This document shows positions 53,077 through 61,635 of a stretch of 62,894 nucleotides of DNA, piece by piece. The notes below the pieces were generated by a model. The model was not told where the DNA came from, did not search any database, and saw nothing but the letters and a program-made list of their open reading frames with translations. The stretch is from a virus. The position numbers and the translations under genes were made by a program. How positions within the stretch are numbered: position 1 is the stretch's first letter; each line of letters opens with the position of its first letter. The DNA lies in IMG/VR virus record IMGVR_UViG_3300008117_007044, positions 1 through 62,894 of that record; one strand, written 5' to 3'.

Positions 53077-53286
53077 TTTTTCTATTACTTCATCAATTTT
53101 ACTCTCTGAAACTGAGGTTATTCGCCAATCATAAGAAAAAGATTGATACCTTGTTGTAACCTTGGCCTCAACATCAGTCACTGAAAAACCTTTCACCAAT
53201 TTTTCTTCTCTAATTTTTTTAATTTTCCCTGTTGTTTCGTCGGGTAATTCATATTGAATTTTTGCTACAAAATACTTTTCGTCCAT
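53074..53286 (-). CDS. DUF4494-like small protein
   Basis: A 70-residue protein with a pattern familiar from DUF4494 (Bacteroidota proteins of unknown function): KYFVAKIQYELPDETTGKI then VKGFSVTDVEAKVTTRY and a DWRITSVSESKI end. The match supports a Bacteroidota-linked phage. It is 7 bases after gp21, with a terminator directly at its stop. Confidence 0.6.
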   Translation of the reverse strand: MDEKYFVAKIQYELPDETTGKIKKIREEKLVKGFSVTDVEAKVTTRYQSFSYDWRITSVSESKIDEVIEK

Positions 53287-53293
53287 AGTTAAA

Positions 53294-54007
53294 TTATTTT
53301 CCTAAATAATCGGATAATTTTTTCATCAAATCAAGTGATTTGTTTGTGGTTGGGTCTGATTTAACCTTTTTTTCTTCTTCCAAATTTTCTTCGTACTTGT
53401 GTCTGTCATTTACATCAGAAAACAAATAAGCACCTGGTGTTGAAGGTGAAGATACCAAATCAAAACAAATCAATTCGAAATCATCTTGAACTTCATTTCT
53501 TTCCCCGACCTTTTTCAAAGACCCTACCCCTCTTGATGAAACCCCCATAGTGACACCTTGTCTCATAAGGTTAGCAGCAACATCCCCTTTAGAGGATACT
53601 ATCCCCCTCTCGTGAAACCCTGGAGTTGTCAATAATTTTAATTTTCCCATTAGAATATTTTTATCCCACCATATATCAGTGATAAGATGTGATACTCTAT
53701 CTAAATCTATAAGTGAAGACTCAGGGTGATTTAATTCAGAAGTAGATAATCCTTTTTCAATTATTTTTTTATATCTATCGGATTCTCTCTTCAAAATTTT
53801 TTCTGGGTAAAACCTACCATTTCTGTTTGGGGTGTCATACTTCTGAAGTACAGCATAAAATTCAAAAGGATTTCTATAATCCAAATTTTTAGCTTCTTTT
53901 AACATATTTGCATTATGTTCATCTCTTGGGGAAACATAACCAGCGTCCATCTCTATTAAAATACCATGTCCTGTTTCATGTGCCTCTAAAATTCTGAGTT
54001 GTTTCAT
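53294..54007 (-). CDS. 21: Prohead maturation protease (gp21-like)
   Basis: A 237-residue prohead protease of the herpesvirus-assemblin-like fold. Catalytic candidates are His94 in ELNHPES and a Ser in GVTMGVSSRG (157-158). VSHLITDIWWD and the late SPSTPGAYL are conserved in this family. The N-terminus MKQLRILEAHE contains an I-L-E site followed by A that could be autocleaved, as T4 gp21 is. It cleaves scaffold and capsid after I/L-x-E in T4. A TATTTAT box lies 15 bases upstream. Confidence 0.88.
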   Translation of the reverse strand: MKQLRILEAHETGHGILIEMDAGYVSPRDEHNANMLKEAKNLDYRNPFEFYAVLQKYDTPNRNGRFYPEKILKRESDRYKKIIEKGLSTSELNHPESSLIDLDRVSHLITDIWWDKNILMGKLKLLTTPGFHERGIVSSKGDVAANLMRQGVTMGVSSRGVGSLKKVGERNEVQDDFELICFDLVSSPSTPGAYLFSDVNDRHKYEENLEEEKKVKSDPTTNKSLDLMKKLSDYLGK

Positions 54008-54022
54008 TCTTCCTTTTAAAAG

Positions 54023-54029
54023 ATAAATA
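54023..54029 (-). promoter_or_regulatory. TATTTAT box before gp21
   Basis: Minus-strand TATTTAT, 15 bases before the ATG at 54007. Confidence 0.5.
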
Positions 54030-54044
54030 TATTGCTAGTATTGT

Positions 54045-54473
54045 TTAATTTTTTGATTTCGAAAAATCAAAATATTTGTTATTGGAAATATTATTAGTAT
54101 AGATATTTTTTACAATTTTTTTGATACCCTCTTTAAGAATTGGTGACTTGAATTCATAGTCCTGAGAAACGAATAAATTTACTTCCAAATTAAAAAAAGA
54201 TTTTTTTCCTTTGTTTATACCACTCGTTCTTAAATCTAAATCAACGATATTTTTCTCTAAAAAAATTTCCTCAGTTATCGAATTATATACAGAGTGTTTT
54301 ATTTCACGATTCAAATTACAAACAACTCTATTCCAATTATCATACTCCATTTTCGGACAAACCCAAGATTGAATGTTTATGTAGATTGACTTTAAATTTT
54401 TAGAATCCACAGTTCCGTATACTGATTTAATTGGTGTAAATAAATTTAGTTTTACACTTTTTCCTTTTTTCAT
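54045..54473 (-). CDS. Unknown, possible prohead core component
   Basis: A 142-residue basic protein rich in Lys, Asn and Ser. Strand-like starts (VKLNLFTPIKSVYG) and a basic helical C-terminus (EGIKKIVKNIYTNN). In T4, small genes 67 and 68 (prohead core) lie between gp20 and gp21, which is the same place, but there is no sequence evidence for that identity. No TATTTAT box is visible upstream. Confidence 0.4.
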   Translation of the reverse strand: MKKGKSVKLNLFTPIKSVYGTVDSKNLKSIYINIQSWVCPKMEYDNWNRVVCNLNREIKHSVYNSITEEIFLEKNIVDLDLRTSGINKGKKSFFNLEVNLFVSQDYEFKSPILKEGIKKIVKNIYTNNISNNKYFDFSKSKN

Positions 54474-54522
54474 TCATTTTCATATTTCATAGTTTATTTT
54501 GATACAAAAGTAACCATAAAGT

Positions 54523-54529
54523 TATTTAT
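54523..54529 (+). promoter_or_regulatory. TATTTAT box before bS21 gene
   Basis: Plus-strand TATTTAT, 26 bases before the ATG at 54556. Confidence 0.5.
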
Positions 54530-54555
54530 TGTCAAAAACACAATATATATAAAAT

Positions 54556-54744
54556 ATGTTGATTATCGAAATAACCAAATCGGAAAATTTAGAGAAGGCT
54601 TTGAAAGTTTTGAAATCTAAGGTAATAAAGACAAAACAAAATCAAAAGTTATTGGAAAAGAAAGAATTTGAAAAGAAGTCTGTTACTAAAAGAAAAGCAT
54701 TACTAAAAGCAAAATATACTCAAAGAAAGAAAACGAACCTATAG
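54556..54744 (+). CDS. rpsU: Ribosomal protein bS21 homologue
   Basis: A 62-residue bS21 of the 30S platform. It begins MLIIEITKSENLEKALKVLK, like the start of bacterial S21 (ENIxxALKxxK). Residues 30-58 read QKLLEKKEFEKKSVTKRK then ALLKAKYTQRKK, corresponding to the RRKQFEKPSVxRR and KAxYxQ blocks. Tyr54 lies in the KAKYTQ motif, the position I recall as important in Bacteroidota bS21 for holding the 16S 3' end. No AGGAGG-type Shine-Dalgarno is seen upstream. It is the only plus-strand gene in this part of the head module and overlaps the convergent gene by 6 bases. Confidence 0.85.
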   Translation: MLIIEITKSENLEKALKVLKSKVIKTKQNQKLLEKKEFEKKSVTKRKALLKAKYTQRKKTNL

Positions 54745-55437
54745 GTTTTTTTCCAAACTCACTAATTTTACATAGTTCATCTGATTAAAATCCTGAGTTT
54801 GAATTTTCTCTATAGTCTCTTGTATTTTAGATTTTAATTCCTGTTCTGATTCGTTTGTGAGGATTGTTTTTAATTTATCTATTGTAGATTCTTTCAAGTT
54901 TTGATAATCTTCCTTCAAGTTTTTACTATCTGTTTTTACCACATTCATGAAAACTTTTTTAGAATCTTCATCCATATTTGTGATGTAATTCTCTAATGTC
55001 TGATTGGCAATTTTAACCATACTAGAAACAGGTAACTTTATAGATTCCTTCAGACTTTCTTTCTCAGATTTCAAAATTTGAATGATTTCCTTTTTAGCGT
55101 TTACGCGTTCAGATAAATTTAAATTATTTGTGTAAACTAGTGTGTCAATATTTTTGTAATTATTATTAGTAGTCTCTTTAGCAAGTTTGGGTAATTTTAC
55201 TGTTGGTAAAATTCTATTGATTACAGATAATCCTTCTTCTAAAAAATCTTTAGCATCACCTTCGTTCAAACCTTGATTTGTAGATAACTGGTCATAGACA
55301 GAATAAAGTTTGGATATTGATTTATTATTCAATATATTAGACTTAAATTCATTGATACTTTTCTTGAATTCTTTTTCACTTTTGTAAGATTCAATCAAGT
55401 GGTTTTCTATGGCGGTTTTTATCTGTCCGAATGTCAT
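54739..55437 (-). CDS. Helical prohead-core-like protein
   Basis: A 232-residue, Lys/Glu-rich, almost fully helical protein lacking motifs. Such highly charged helical proteins between gp20 and gp21 resemble the T4 prohead core components gp67/gp68 in location and composition. It has ENHLIES near the N-terminus (a possible L-x-E site). The C-terminus overlaps the bS21 gene. Own TATTTAT box 16 bases upstream. Confidence 0.45.
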   Translation of the reverse strand: MTFGQIKTAIENHLIESYKSEKEFKKSINEFKSNILNNKSISKLYSVYDQLSTNQGLNEGDAKDFLEEGLSVINRILPTVKLPKLAKETTNNNYKNIDTLVYTNNLNLSERVNAKKEIIQILKSEKESLKESIKLPVSSMVKIANQTLENYITNMDEDSKKVFMNVVKTDSKNLKEDYQNLKESTIDKLKTILTNESEQELKSKIQETIEKIQTQDFNQMNYVKLVSLEKNL

Positions 55438-55453
55438 TACTGTAGGTTTACAA

Positions 55454-55460
55454 ATAAATA
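55454..55460 (-). promoter_or_regulatory. TATTTAT box before prohead-core-like gene
   Basis: Minus-strand TATTTAT, 16 bases before the ATG at 55437. Confidence 0.5.
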
Positions 55461-57290
55461 TTAGGAATTTAGTAACTTGTCTAACTGCTTGGTAATTTCA
55501 CCCAAAGAATTTTGCCCATGTGACAAATCTATGTTTGTTGAACCTTCAATAAAGTTATTTTCAACTAAAATGTTCAGTTCTTTAGATTTAGATTCCGGTG
55601 TAACTTCACCTCCTTCGGGTGGTGCTTCACCTCCAGCAGGTTCTTCAGGTGTGGGTGGTGATGGCGGTGACATTGGTTCTATTCCAGAAGGTTCAAATCC
55701 ACCTCCAGTTTCGGTTGCAGTTTGAGTTGGTGTTCCTCCCGTTGTTGACCCGTATAATTTATCTAGATTATCAAATATTCCCGTTTTGGTAATAACTGTT
55801 GGAGTGGCTTTCAATTCTTCACCGACCGCTCTCTCCAATCTCTGTTGTTGTAAATCTAATTTGACTTCATCGTCTGACCAACCAAAAATATGTTTTTTAG
55901 CCCATGTTGTAGAGGTTGCTGAAATTCCACCCCCAGGGTCAGATACCATGTCTTTATAAAGTGTAACTTTTTCTTTCCAAACATCAATTTTGAGTAAATC
56001 AGCTTGAGTGGATGGATTAGTAAGACCCAAAGTAAAATTATCAAGTTCATCTTCAAAACCTAAAAGAAACAGATGAACAATTGCAATTTTATTCAGTTCC
56101 TGTAACATACTTTTTTGAATCCTATTTATTGTTCTGGCGAACCTAATATCCTGCAAAGAAAGATTCTTACCGTCACCCACAACTTCTTCAAACCCTAAAA
56201 ACGCTTTGGGTACTCTTAAAGCTGTCAACAGTTTTTTCTGAATATATTCAATATCCGCAATTTCTGATAGATTTTGTGCACCAGGCAAGGTATCTATTGG
56301 ACTAGGTGCTGCTGGGTCACGTACAGGTACAAAATAGTCTTGGTCAACGGCCATCTGATTGAATCTCATATCCACTTGACCTGTCTTACTGTCAACAATT
56401 TGTTCTCTCTTGAATTTGTTTGCCACACGTTGTACATACGCTTCAACATCGTCATCATTCATGTTTCCGACAAATACCTTGAATATCCTTCTTTCTGGAG
56501 CTCTCGAAGTACGATAAATCAACATCGCATCTTCGGATAACAATAATTGTTTCCAAATTCTTCTGGCTTTTTCAAGCATTGAAGTTCCGTATGGTAGCCT
56601 TCTATCATCACCCAACAGTCTAAAGTGAGCAATTTCCCAAGACTGAAAAGTCATGTTTTTATTTTTCCAATCGAAGTGAAGTGCTTTTCTATCTTCAGGT
56701 CTATCGGGTTCTACTGTAATTTTTTGTGAAGTACCAACTTCTCTTCTCTCAATTTCGATTGTAGGTAGTTGTTGACAACCAACAATTCCCTTTTCTGGGT
56801 CGAGTTTGAGGTAAACAAAGTTATCACCATACTTACATGTATTTCTTGTCCACATTGGTAAATTGGTGTTGATATCCAATGTATTGTTGAAAAGGTCGGC
56901 TAAAACTGATTTGATTCTTTTTGATTCTGAATAAATCTGTAATATGAAACCATCCTCATTGGTTGTTGTCGATTCCTCAGCATAAATGTCCAACGCCGCA
57001 GAAATTTCAGGTGTATACTCCATAGACTCATAATCATATTGCGCGGAGAGTCTTGATGGTTCATAATAAATGGCTTGAGAATATAAATTGTTTTCAACTT
57101 TAGCCCATTGATTTGCTAAATAAAAACTTTGTTGTGCTTGTAATTTTTCCCTTTCGTATTCAGCTCGGTCGGTGGTACGTAGTAATACTTTTTTATCAAA
57201 CTTATATGTAGGATAATCCTGACCTAATAAAGAATTGGGTCCAAAGGTTTTGGATAACCTCTGCCAAATAGTTAAATTCTGTTCACTCAT
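55461..57290 (-). CDS. 20: Portal protein (gp20-like)
   Basis: A 609-residue portal subunit, the dodecameric vertex for DNA packaging. Matching elements include YDYESMEYTPEISAALDIYAEESTT (about 74-98), YGDNFVYLKLDPEKGIVG, the MLEKARRIWKQLLLSEDAMLIYRTSRAPERR block (about 240-270) and LRVPKAFLGFEEVVGDGKNLS then IRFARTINRIQKSM. These are typical of T4-type portals. The last 100 residues form a Pro/Gly-rich linker (SPPSPPTPEEPAGG) and an acidic helix, longer than in T4 (524), perhaps a gate or packaging-motor tail. A TATTTAT box lies 29 bases upstream. Confidence 0.9.
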   Translation of the reverse strand: MSEQNLTIWQRLSKTFGPNSLLGQDYPTYKFDKKVLLRTTDRAEYEREKLQAQQSFYLANQWAKVENNLYSQAIYYEPSRLSAQYDYESMEYTPEISAALDIYAEESTTTNEDGFILQIYSESKRIKSVLADLFNNTLDINTNLPMWTRNTCKYGDNFVYLKLDPEKGIVGCQQLPTIEIERREVGTSQKITVEPDRPEDRKALHFDWKNKNMTFQSWEIAHFRLLGDDRRLPYGTSMLEKARRIWKQLLLSEDAMLIYRTSRAPERRIFKVFVGNMNDDDVEAYVQRVANKFKREQIVDSKTGQVDMRFNQMAVDQDYFVPVRDPAAPSPIDTLPGAQNLSEIADIEYIQKKLLTALRVPKAFLGFEEVVGDGKNLSLQDIRFARTINRIQKSMLQELNKIAIVHLFLLGFEDELDNFTLGLTNPSTQADLLKIDVWKEKVTLYKDMVSDPGGGISATSTTWAKKHIFGWSDDEVKLDLQQQRLERAVGEELKATPTVITKTGIFDNLDKLYGSTTGGTPTQTATETGGGFEPSGIEPMSPPSPPTPEEPAGGEAPPEGGEVTPESKSKELNILVENNFIEGSTNIDLSHGQNSLGEITKQLDKLLNS

Positions 57291-57319
57291 CTTTTAATTT
57301 TACTTGTCTAATCAATAAT

Positions 57320-57326
57320 ATAAATA
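57320..57326 (-). promoter_or_regulatory. TATTTAT box before portal gene
   Basis: Minus-strand TATTTAT, 29 bases before the ATG at 57290 and one base from the gp17 stop. Confidence 0.5.
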
Positions 57327-57327
57327 G

Positions 57328-59091
57328 TTATTTAGCTCCAAATAACCATCCATATTTTTGATAATCGGCCTTAGTTGGACCATTTGTAGGATACATACCT
57401 GAGTTGCGATTAGACTGTGGAACCATTGGGTTGAAATAATCTGATGTATTTTTATTTTCATTCACGGTCGATGTCCAAGAATTCAACATTGCCTTGGTAT
57501 GATTGACAACTTTTTGTAGCGATTGGAATGATTTTTCTGCAACATAAATTGCCATGGATATAGCCATAATACAATCATCGTGGTGTCCCTTTTGATGGTC
57601 AGGTCTACCATTTATGAAGATGAAAGTATTCATTTCATTATATAATCGATTAGAATAAATTTTGAAATCATGTCGCACCGCTTCCTCAAGCGATGCAATA
57701 ATTTGAACCCTTTTAGAATTAAAATTTATACCAGGTATTTTTTCATTTGCTTTAGGGTCCCACTTCCATTTCTTGTTCGGGTCTATGTTGTCAACATACA
57801 ATCCACCTTCATAATTCAATTCTTGCATTTTACGGGCAGTTGAAATTCCCATCCCACCAGTTATATCAATCACACAAAAGGCTCTATACATAGTACCCCA
57901 CTTATAAGCAATTTCAGCAAGTACATCTGGTGGGATTTTACCGACGTATTCCAAAACCTGTTCTTTTGTGTCAAAATCAATAATCTCAATACATGAGAAA
58001 TCTTCTGAATCTCCTCTTGAAACATCCACCCCCATAACGTACTTATGATTATTTTCAGGCTCTTTGAATATCCACAATGAGCTTCCCATCAATTTAGCTT
58101 GAGGTTCTCTAAGGCTATTCTTAGCAATATTTTGCATCAACTCAGATTCAAAAACATTGTCCCCTGACCCCAAGAAATTACACTCCAATTCTTGTGCAAC
58201 TTTTCTTCTGTCAAATTTCAATTTTTTGACCATTCCCTCAAACCAAGCAGAACATGGTTTATAACCCTTATTGATGTAATCTGTGGTTATTGAATGGTCT
58301 CTCTCATATGGATTATCTATTGAGAGGTCAACTACAACGTCTTTGGGATAATCTTCTCTATTCAATAAAAAATGAACGAGGTCATTAGTTTTGACCATGA
58401 ACAAATCCTTGGTATATCTTGGGTCTCTATACCAATACATCTCCGAGATTTTAAACTCATTCATTCCTCTCAATGCTTGGTCATAAATTTCATAATAGAT
58501 TGGGTCATATCCGTTAGGGGTTGAAACAACTATCACTTTACCACCTGTTGATAGAGATGCCATACAAGCAGACCAGAAATCATTATCTGCTTCAATGAAC
58601 GCAGCTTCGTCAAAAATCAATATTGTTGGCGTGTAACCACGTAAGGCGTCCTTGGATGTTGCAACCGCTTTAACCTCACAATCATTCGAAAGTTTGAAAT
58701 GTCTTTGGGAGTTTTTTTCTGCAGAAAAACCGATACCAACCCATTCTGGCCATTGTTCAGTGAATGACCTTATTTTGTTAGCCATCTCGACAGAAGTGTC
58801 AAGTTTGTTGGCAATAATTAGAATTTTTTCAGGTTTTTGTTTTTTTGCAAAAACCAATTTCTTAGATGCCCAAGCGGCAGTTACAGTAGAAACACCCGCC
58901 TGTCTATATTTCAGAGCAATGTTTTCGTTGTACGAATCATAATCTTCAATCAATCTTACTTGGTCAGGAAATAAATCTAAAGGGACATATTTTGATACGG
59001 TGTTATCGTAAGTTTGTAAATATGCTTTGAGTGCATAGGGAGTATTCCTCATACACTTTGTATATTCAATAATTAGTTGTTCTTTTGTCAT
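57328..59091 (-). CDS. 17: Large terminase subunit (gp17-like)
   Basis: A 587-residue packaging ATPase-nuclease. The adenine-binding/Walker A segment is LKYRQAGVSTVTAAW (60-74); this RQAGVST form replaces the standard GKT. Walker B is TILIFDEAAF (DE 161-162) and the C-motif VVSTPNG follows. The RNase H-like nuclease starts VMGVDVSRGDSEDF (Asp pair) and ends with GHHDDCIMAISMA. It is 7 bases downstream of the 437-residue unknown gene. The absence of an obvious small terminase upstream is noted; one of the unknown genes might fill that role. Confidence 0.93.
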   Translation of the reverse strand: MTKEQLIIEYTKCMRNTPYALKAYLQTYDNTVSKYVPLDLFPDQVRLIEDYDSYNENIALKYRQAGVSTVTAAWASKKLVFAKKQKPEKILIIANKLDTSVEMANKIRSFTEQWPEWVGIGFSAEKNSQRHFKLSNDCEVKAVATSKDALRGYTPTILIFDEAAFIEADNDFWSACMASLSTGGKVIVVSTPNGYDPIYYEIYDQALRGMNEFKISEMYWYRDPRYTKDLFMVKTNDLVHFLLNREDYPKDVVVDLSIDNPYERDHSITTDYINKGYKPCSAWFEGMVKKLKFDRRKVAQELECNFLGSGDNVFESELMQNIAKNSLREPQAKLMGSSLWIFKEPENNHKYVMGVDVSRGDSEDFSCIEIIDFDTKEQVLEYVGKIPPDVLAEIAYKWGTMYRAFCVIDITGGMGISTARKMQELNYEGGLYVDNIDPNKKWKWDPKANEKIPGINFNSKRVQIIASLEEAVRHDFKIYSNRLYNEMNTFIFINGRPDHQKGHHDDCIMAISMAIYVAEKSFQSLQKVVNHTKAMLNSWTSTVNENKNTSDYFNPMVPQSNRNSGMYPTNGPTKADYQKYGWLFGAK

Positions 59092-59097
59092 TCAGAA

Positions 59098-60411
59098 TCA
59101 TTTGGGTCGACTTATACCCAAATTACTCAAGAAATCATCCAAATCATCATCGTCATCATCGGAATCACCATCTTTGTTCTGGTCTTCCAAATAGTCATCA
59201 TATTCTTTTTTCAACTCCATAGCCTTTTTCATAATCTCTTGAAAACGTTCTTTAGCTTTGGAAACTTTGGCATTGTCATTTGAAATGGTGTTACCAATAA
59301 TTTGAAGAAATTCGCGAGCAGGAATTTGGTATAATTCAATTTCGAACCAGTTTATTAAACCTTTATTGTCTGAATCGAACATTTCGTCAGGTAAGGCAAA
59401 TCTAATTTTTTCAACAATTTCAGGTCCTAATCTCAACTGCATGGGTTCGTTAGATAAAACATCAACGGCACCTTTTACCTTTTCACGCATTTGAGGGTCT
59501 TTCGGAAGACCAAATCTAGCATTAGCTTTTTTAATTCCTTTAATAATCTCATGACATAAAATCGGAAAGAATAAACCTTCAGCTACTATTTTTGTATCGG
59601 GTTTCTCTTGAGATTCTTCTTCTCCTTCTCCGCCTCCCTCGTCGTCTGCATCTTCTAATGATACTTTACCGGCAACACCATTTCCTGTGGCAGACATTTG
59701 TTCAATCATCTGTTCCATAGTGAAATACAATAAATCATTTACTGCCATAACACCCAAGTAAGCAGGAAACAATCTTGAGTCTATTGCATCCAACTTTCTT
59801 TTAACTTCAGGCTTTTGGAATAAATAATGCCCTTTTTTTGCAGCACCTTGTACAACAGCGTTTATAATATTTCTTTTATGTTTTTCTAATTCGAGTTCTT
59901 CTTGTGGAGTTAAATTTTCAATATCGAAGTCGTCGAAACTTAAAGTTTGTTTTTTTTCCTCGTCATCCTCTTCTTCCTCATCTTCAGGTTCTTCTGGTTC
60001 ATATCTGAAATTATTTACGTCAATAGGTTCTCTATTTAACATTGCTTCAATTTGATACCAACCTTCAGGAGTCTCAGTTTCTTCAAGTGATACATCTGTA
60101 GCTAACTTTTCAAGTTCCTCTTTGTGTTGGGACTCAATTCTCAAAATCATAGGAACCTTACTCATCTCCTCCATGTAAATCCTTTGGATTACATTAGGAG
60201 TTAGTCTTTCCATACCTTTGACTTGACGTAATTTGTCAACAACTTTCTTAAATCTTTCTGTTGCGAGTCTTTCCACATCTTCAGCACCTTTTTGGAATGC
60301 CGGAGAACTTGCATATAAACCCTCAGGACTTGAAAGTTTTCTTTCTAAGTTTGGGTCCATCCTTTCAGGATAGTTACCATAATCAATTGCTTCTGATGTT
60401 CTTTTTCTCAT
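59098..60411 (-). CDS. Acidic structural/assembly protein, unknown
   Basis: A 437-residue protein with two acidic, low-complexity stretches (EPEDEEEEDDEEKK near 140-153 and DDEGGGEGEEESQEK near 255-270) and an Asp run near the C-terminus. Between them are well-ordered helical segments (FPAYLGVMAVNDLLYF, AEGLFFPILCHEIIKGIKKANARFGLP). It overlaps the upstream gene by four bases and lies just before gp17. Could be a head or packaging accessory; no family recognised. Confidence 0.5.
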   Translation of the reverse strand: MRKRTSEAIDYGNYPERMDPNLERKLSSPEGLYASSPAFQKGAEDVERLATERFKKVVDKLRQVKGMERLTPNVIQRIYMEEMSKVPMILRIESQHKEELEKLATDVSLEETETPEGWYQIEAMLNREPIDVNNFRYEPEEPEDEEEEDDEEKKQTLSFDDFDIENLTPQEELELEKHKRNIINAVVQGAAKKGHYLFQKPEVKRKLDAIDSRLFPAYLGVMAVNDLLYFTMEQMIEQMSATGNGVAGKVSLEDADDEGGGEGEEESQEKPDTKIVAEGLFFPILCHEIIKGIKKANARFGLPKDPQMREKVKGAVDVLSNEPMQLRLGPEIVEKIRFALPDEMFDSDNKGLINWFEIELYQIPAREFLQIIGNTISNDNAKVSKAKERFQEIMKKAMELKKEYDDYLEDQNKDGDSDDDDDDLDDFLSNLGISRPK

Positions 60412-61262
60412 TTTTTTCTCAACATTTTCATTATTGTAGAAATCACTTTCTTTTTAGCCTTTTCAGGTTCCACGGCCATTGGTGCCTCTTTTTCGCCCGG
60501 ATTTGGATTTTGTCCAGGTCTCATTGGTCTAGGTTTTGGTTTCGTAGGTGTAGCCGGTTTCGTAGGTGTAGCCGGTTTCGTAGGTGCTACAGCAGGTTCT
60601 GACTCTCCCAAATATTTCATGAGTTCTCTTTTTGTTATTTTTGGAGAAAGATGTCTTTCTACAATTTTTTGAATTTCAGTTTCCAAAAACAAAGATACAT
60701 TTTTTTTACTCTCTTCCAAAGATTTTTTTACTCCCATGACACAACTTTCATATTTAGCTTTTTGTTTCTTAGTCCATTCACTTCTTTCTGAAGTTCCGAA
60801 TTCTTCACCCATTTTTGCAGTGCATATCGCCCACGGGTTTTTTTCTTTTTTCTTTTTAGATTCTTCAATAGATTCGAAATTATACATACCATCATCATTC
60901 ATAGAAGGGTCTTCTGTTTTGTCAGGACCAAAACCATCATTAGAACTAGGTCCTTCTTGCTCAGGGTCTTGAGTTTGTTTCTTTTGGTTAGGGTCCATCG
61001 TAACTTCTTCCTCCTCCTCTAACTCCTTCTCTATCATCTGAACAGGAACACCTTGTGTTGTCAAATTTTTCACGGTTTGTATTGCGTTCGGAGTGGTACT
61101 TTTAATTTGCACCATAGCGGCTTTGGTTTGTTCTCCCAACAACTTTGAGTGTAACAAATTTATTTCCGATTCGCTCAACTTTAGAACGGTTTTGGAAGGA
61201 ATTCCTTTCTCGATTAGTTCTAATGCTTTAATTTTAATTTTCATATACAACTTTCTTTTCAA
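60408..61262 (-). CDS. Unknown protein with KNPWAICTA-type Cys motif
   Basis: A 284-residue protein. Helical N-terminus (LIEKGIPSKTVLKLSESEINLL), then a linker, then KNPWAICTAKMGEEFGT and AKYESCVMGVKKSL (about 140-180), a small conserved Cys domain I recall from other phages of this type. It continues with a basic helix and a Pro/Lys/Thr linker with KPATPTKPATPTKP repeats, ending in a Met/Lys-rich tail (MKMLRKK). The long basic tail hints at DNA or virion binding. It may join the set of Cys-motif proteins listed in the findings. Confidence 0.5.
   Translation of the reverse strand: MKRKLYMKIKIKALELIEKGIPSKTVLKLSESEINLLHSKLLGEQTKAAMVQIKSTTPNAIQTVKNLTTQGVPVQMIEKELEEEEEVTMDPNQKKQTQDPEQEGPSSNDGFGPDKTEDPSMNDDGMYNFESIEESKKKKEKNPWAICTAKMGEEFGTSERSEWTKKQKAKYESCVMGVKKSLEESKKNVSLFLETEIQKIVERHLSPKITKRELMKYLGESEPAVAPTKPATPTKPATPTKPKPRPMRPGQNPNPGEKEAPMAVEPEKAKKKVISTIMKMLRKK
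60538..60590 (+). repeat. 18-bp repeats encoding Lys-Pro-Ala-Thr-Pro-Thr units
   Basis: Three copies of a unit containing TTCGTAGGTGTAGCCGGT, encoding PTKPAT. Confidence 0.85.
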
Positions 61263-61635
61263 ATTCGAGAATCAAATCTCTTTCGTATAATTTATCTTTT
61301 ATAACTTGCTCTGACTCTCCAAACCTGAACACCATTCTCTTCTGACCTCTTACTTCCTCAGGTTCCCATGCCATCGCAACTACATCATCCAAGGCATCTA
61401 TCATACAAAAAAAATCGGAGTTCTGAATCAATTCCAATTTAACATCAGTATTTCTCAAAACTCCTACCTTTTTTATATATTTCAACTCGGGAGGTAATGG
61501 ATAACCATTACTTGGTTTTGATTCCCAATTTTCTCCCCAAACGTCTTCCAAATTTTCGTCCGAAAATATGAATTCGTAAATGTTATCCCCTTTATAATTG
61601 GGTCCTAAACCATTTACGAAAACCAATTTACTCAT
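61234..61635 (-). CDS. Conserved phage protein, unknown
   Basis: A 133-residue protein with a pattern I recall in marine phages without known function: LVFVNGLGPNYKGDNIYEFIFS, VWGENWESKPSNGYPLPPE and ELIQNSDFFCMIDALDDVVAMAW, ending in LYERDLILEFEK. It overlaps neighbouring genes by 4 and 29 bases. No catalytic motif. Confidence 0.5.
   Translation of the reverse strand: MSKLVFVNGLGPNYKGDNIYEFIFSDENLEDVWGENWESKPSNGYPLPPELKYIKKVGVLRNTDVKLELIQNSDFFCMIDALDDVVAMAWEPEEVRGQKRMVFRFGESEQVIKDKLYERDLILEFEKKVVYEN

Noticed and set aside
54530-54555. Shine-Dalgarno before the bS21 gene
   Set aside because: No AGGAGG-like string is present; the leader is only AT-rich.
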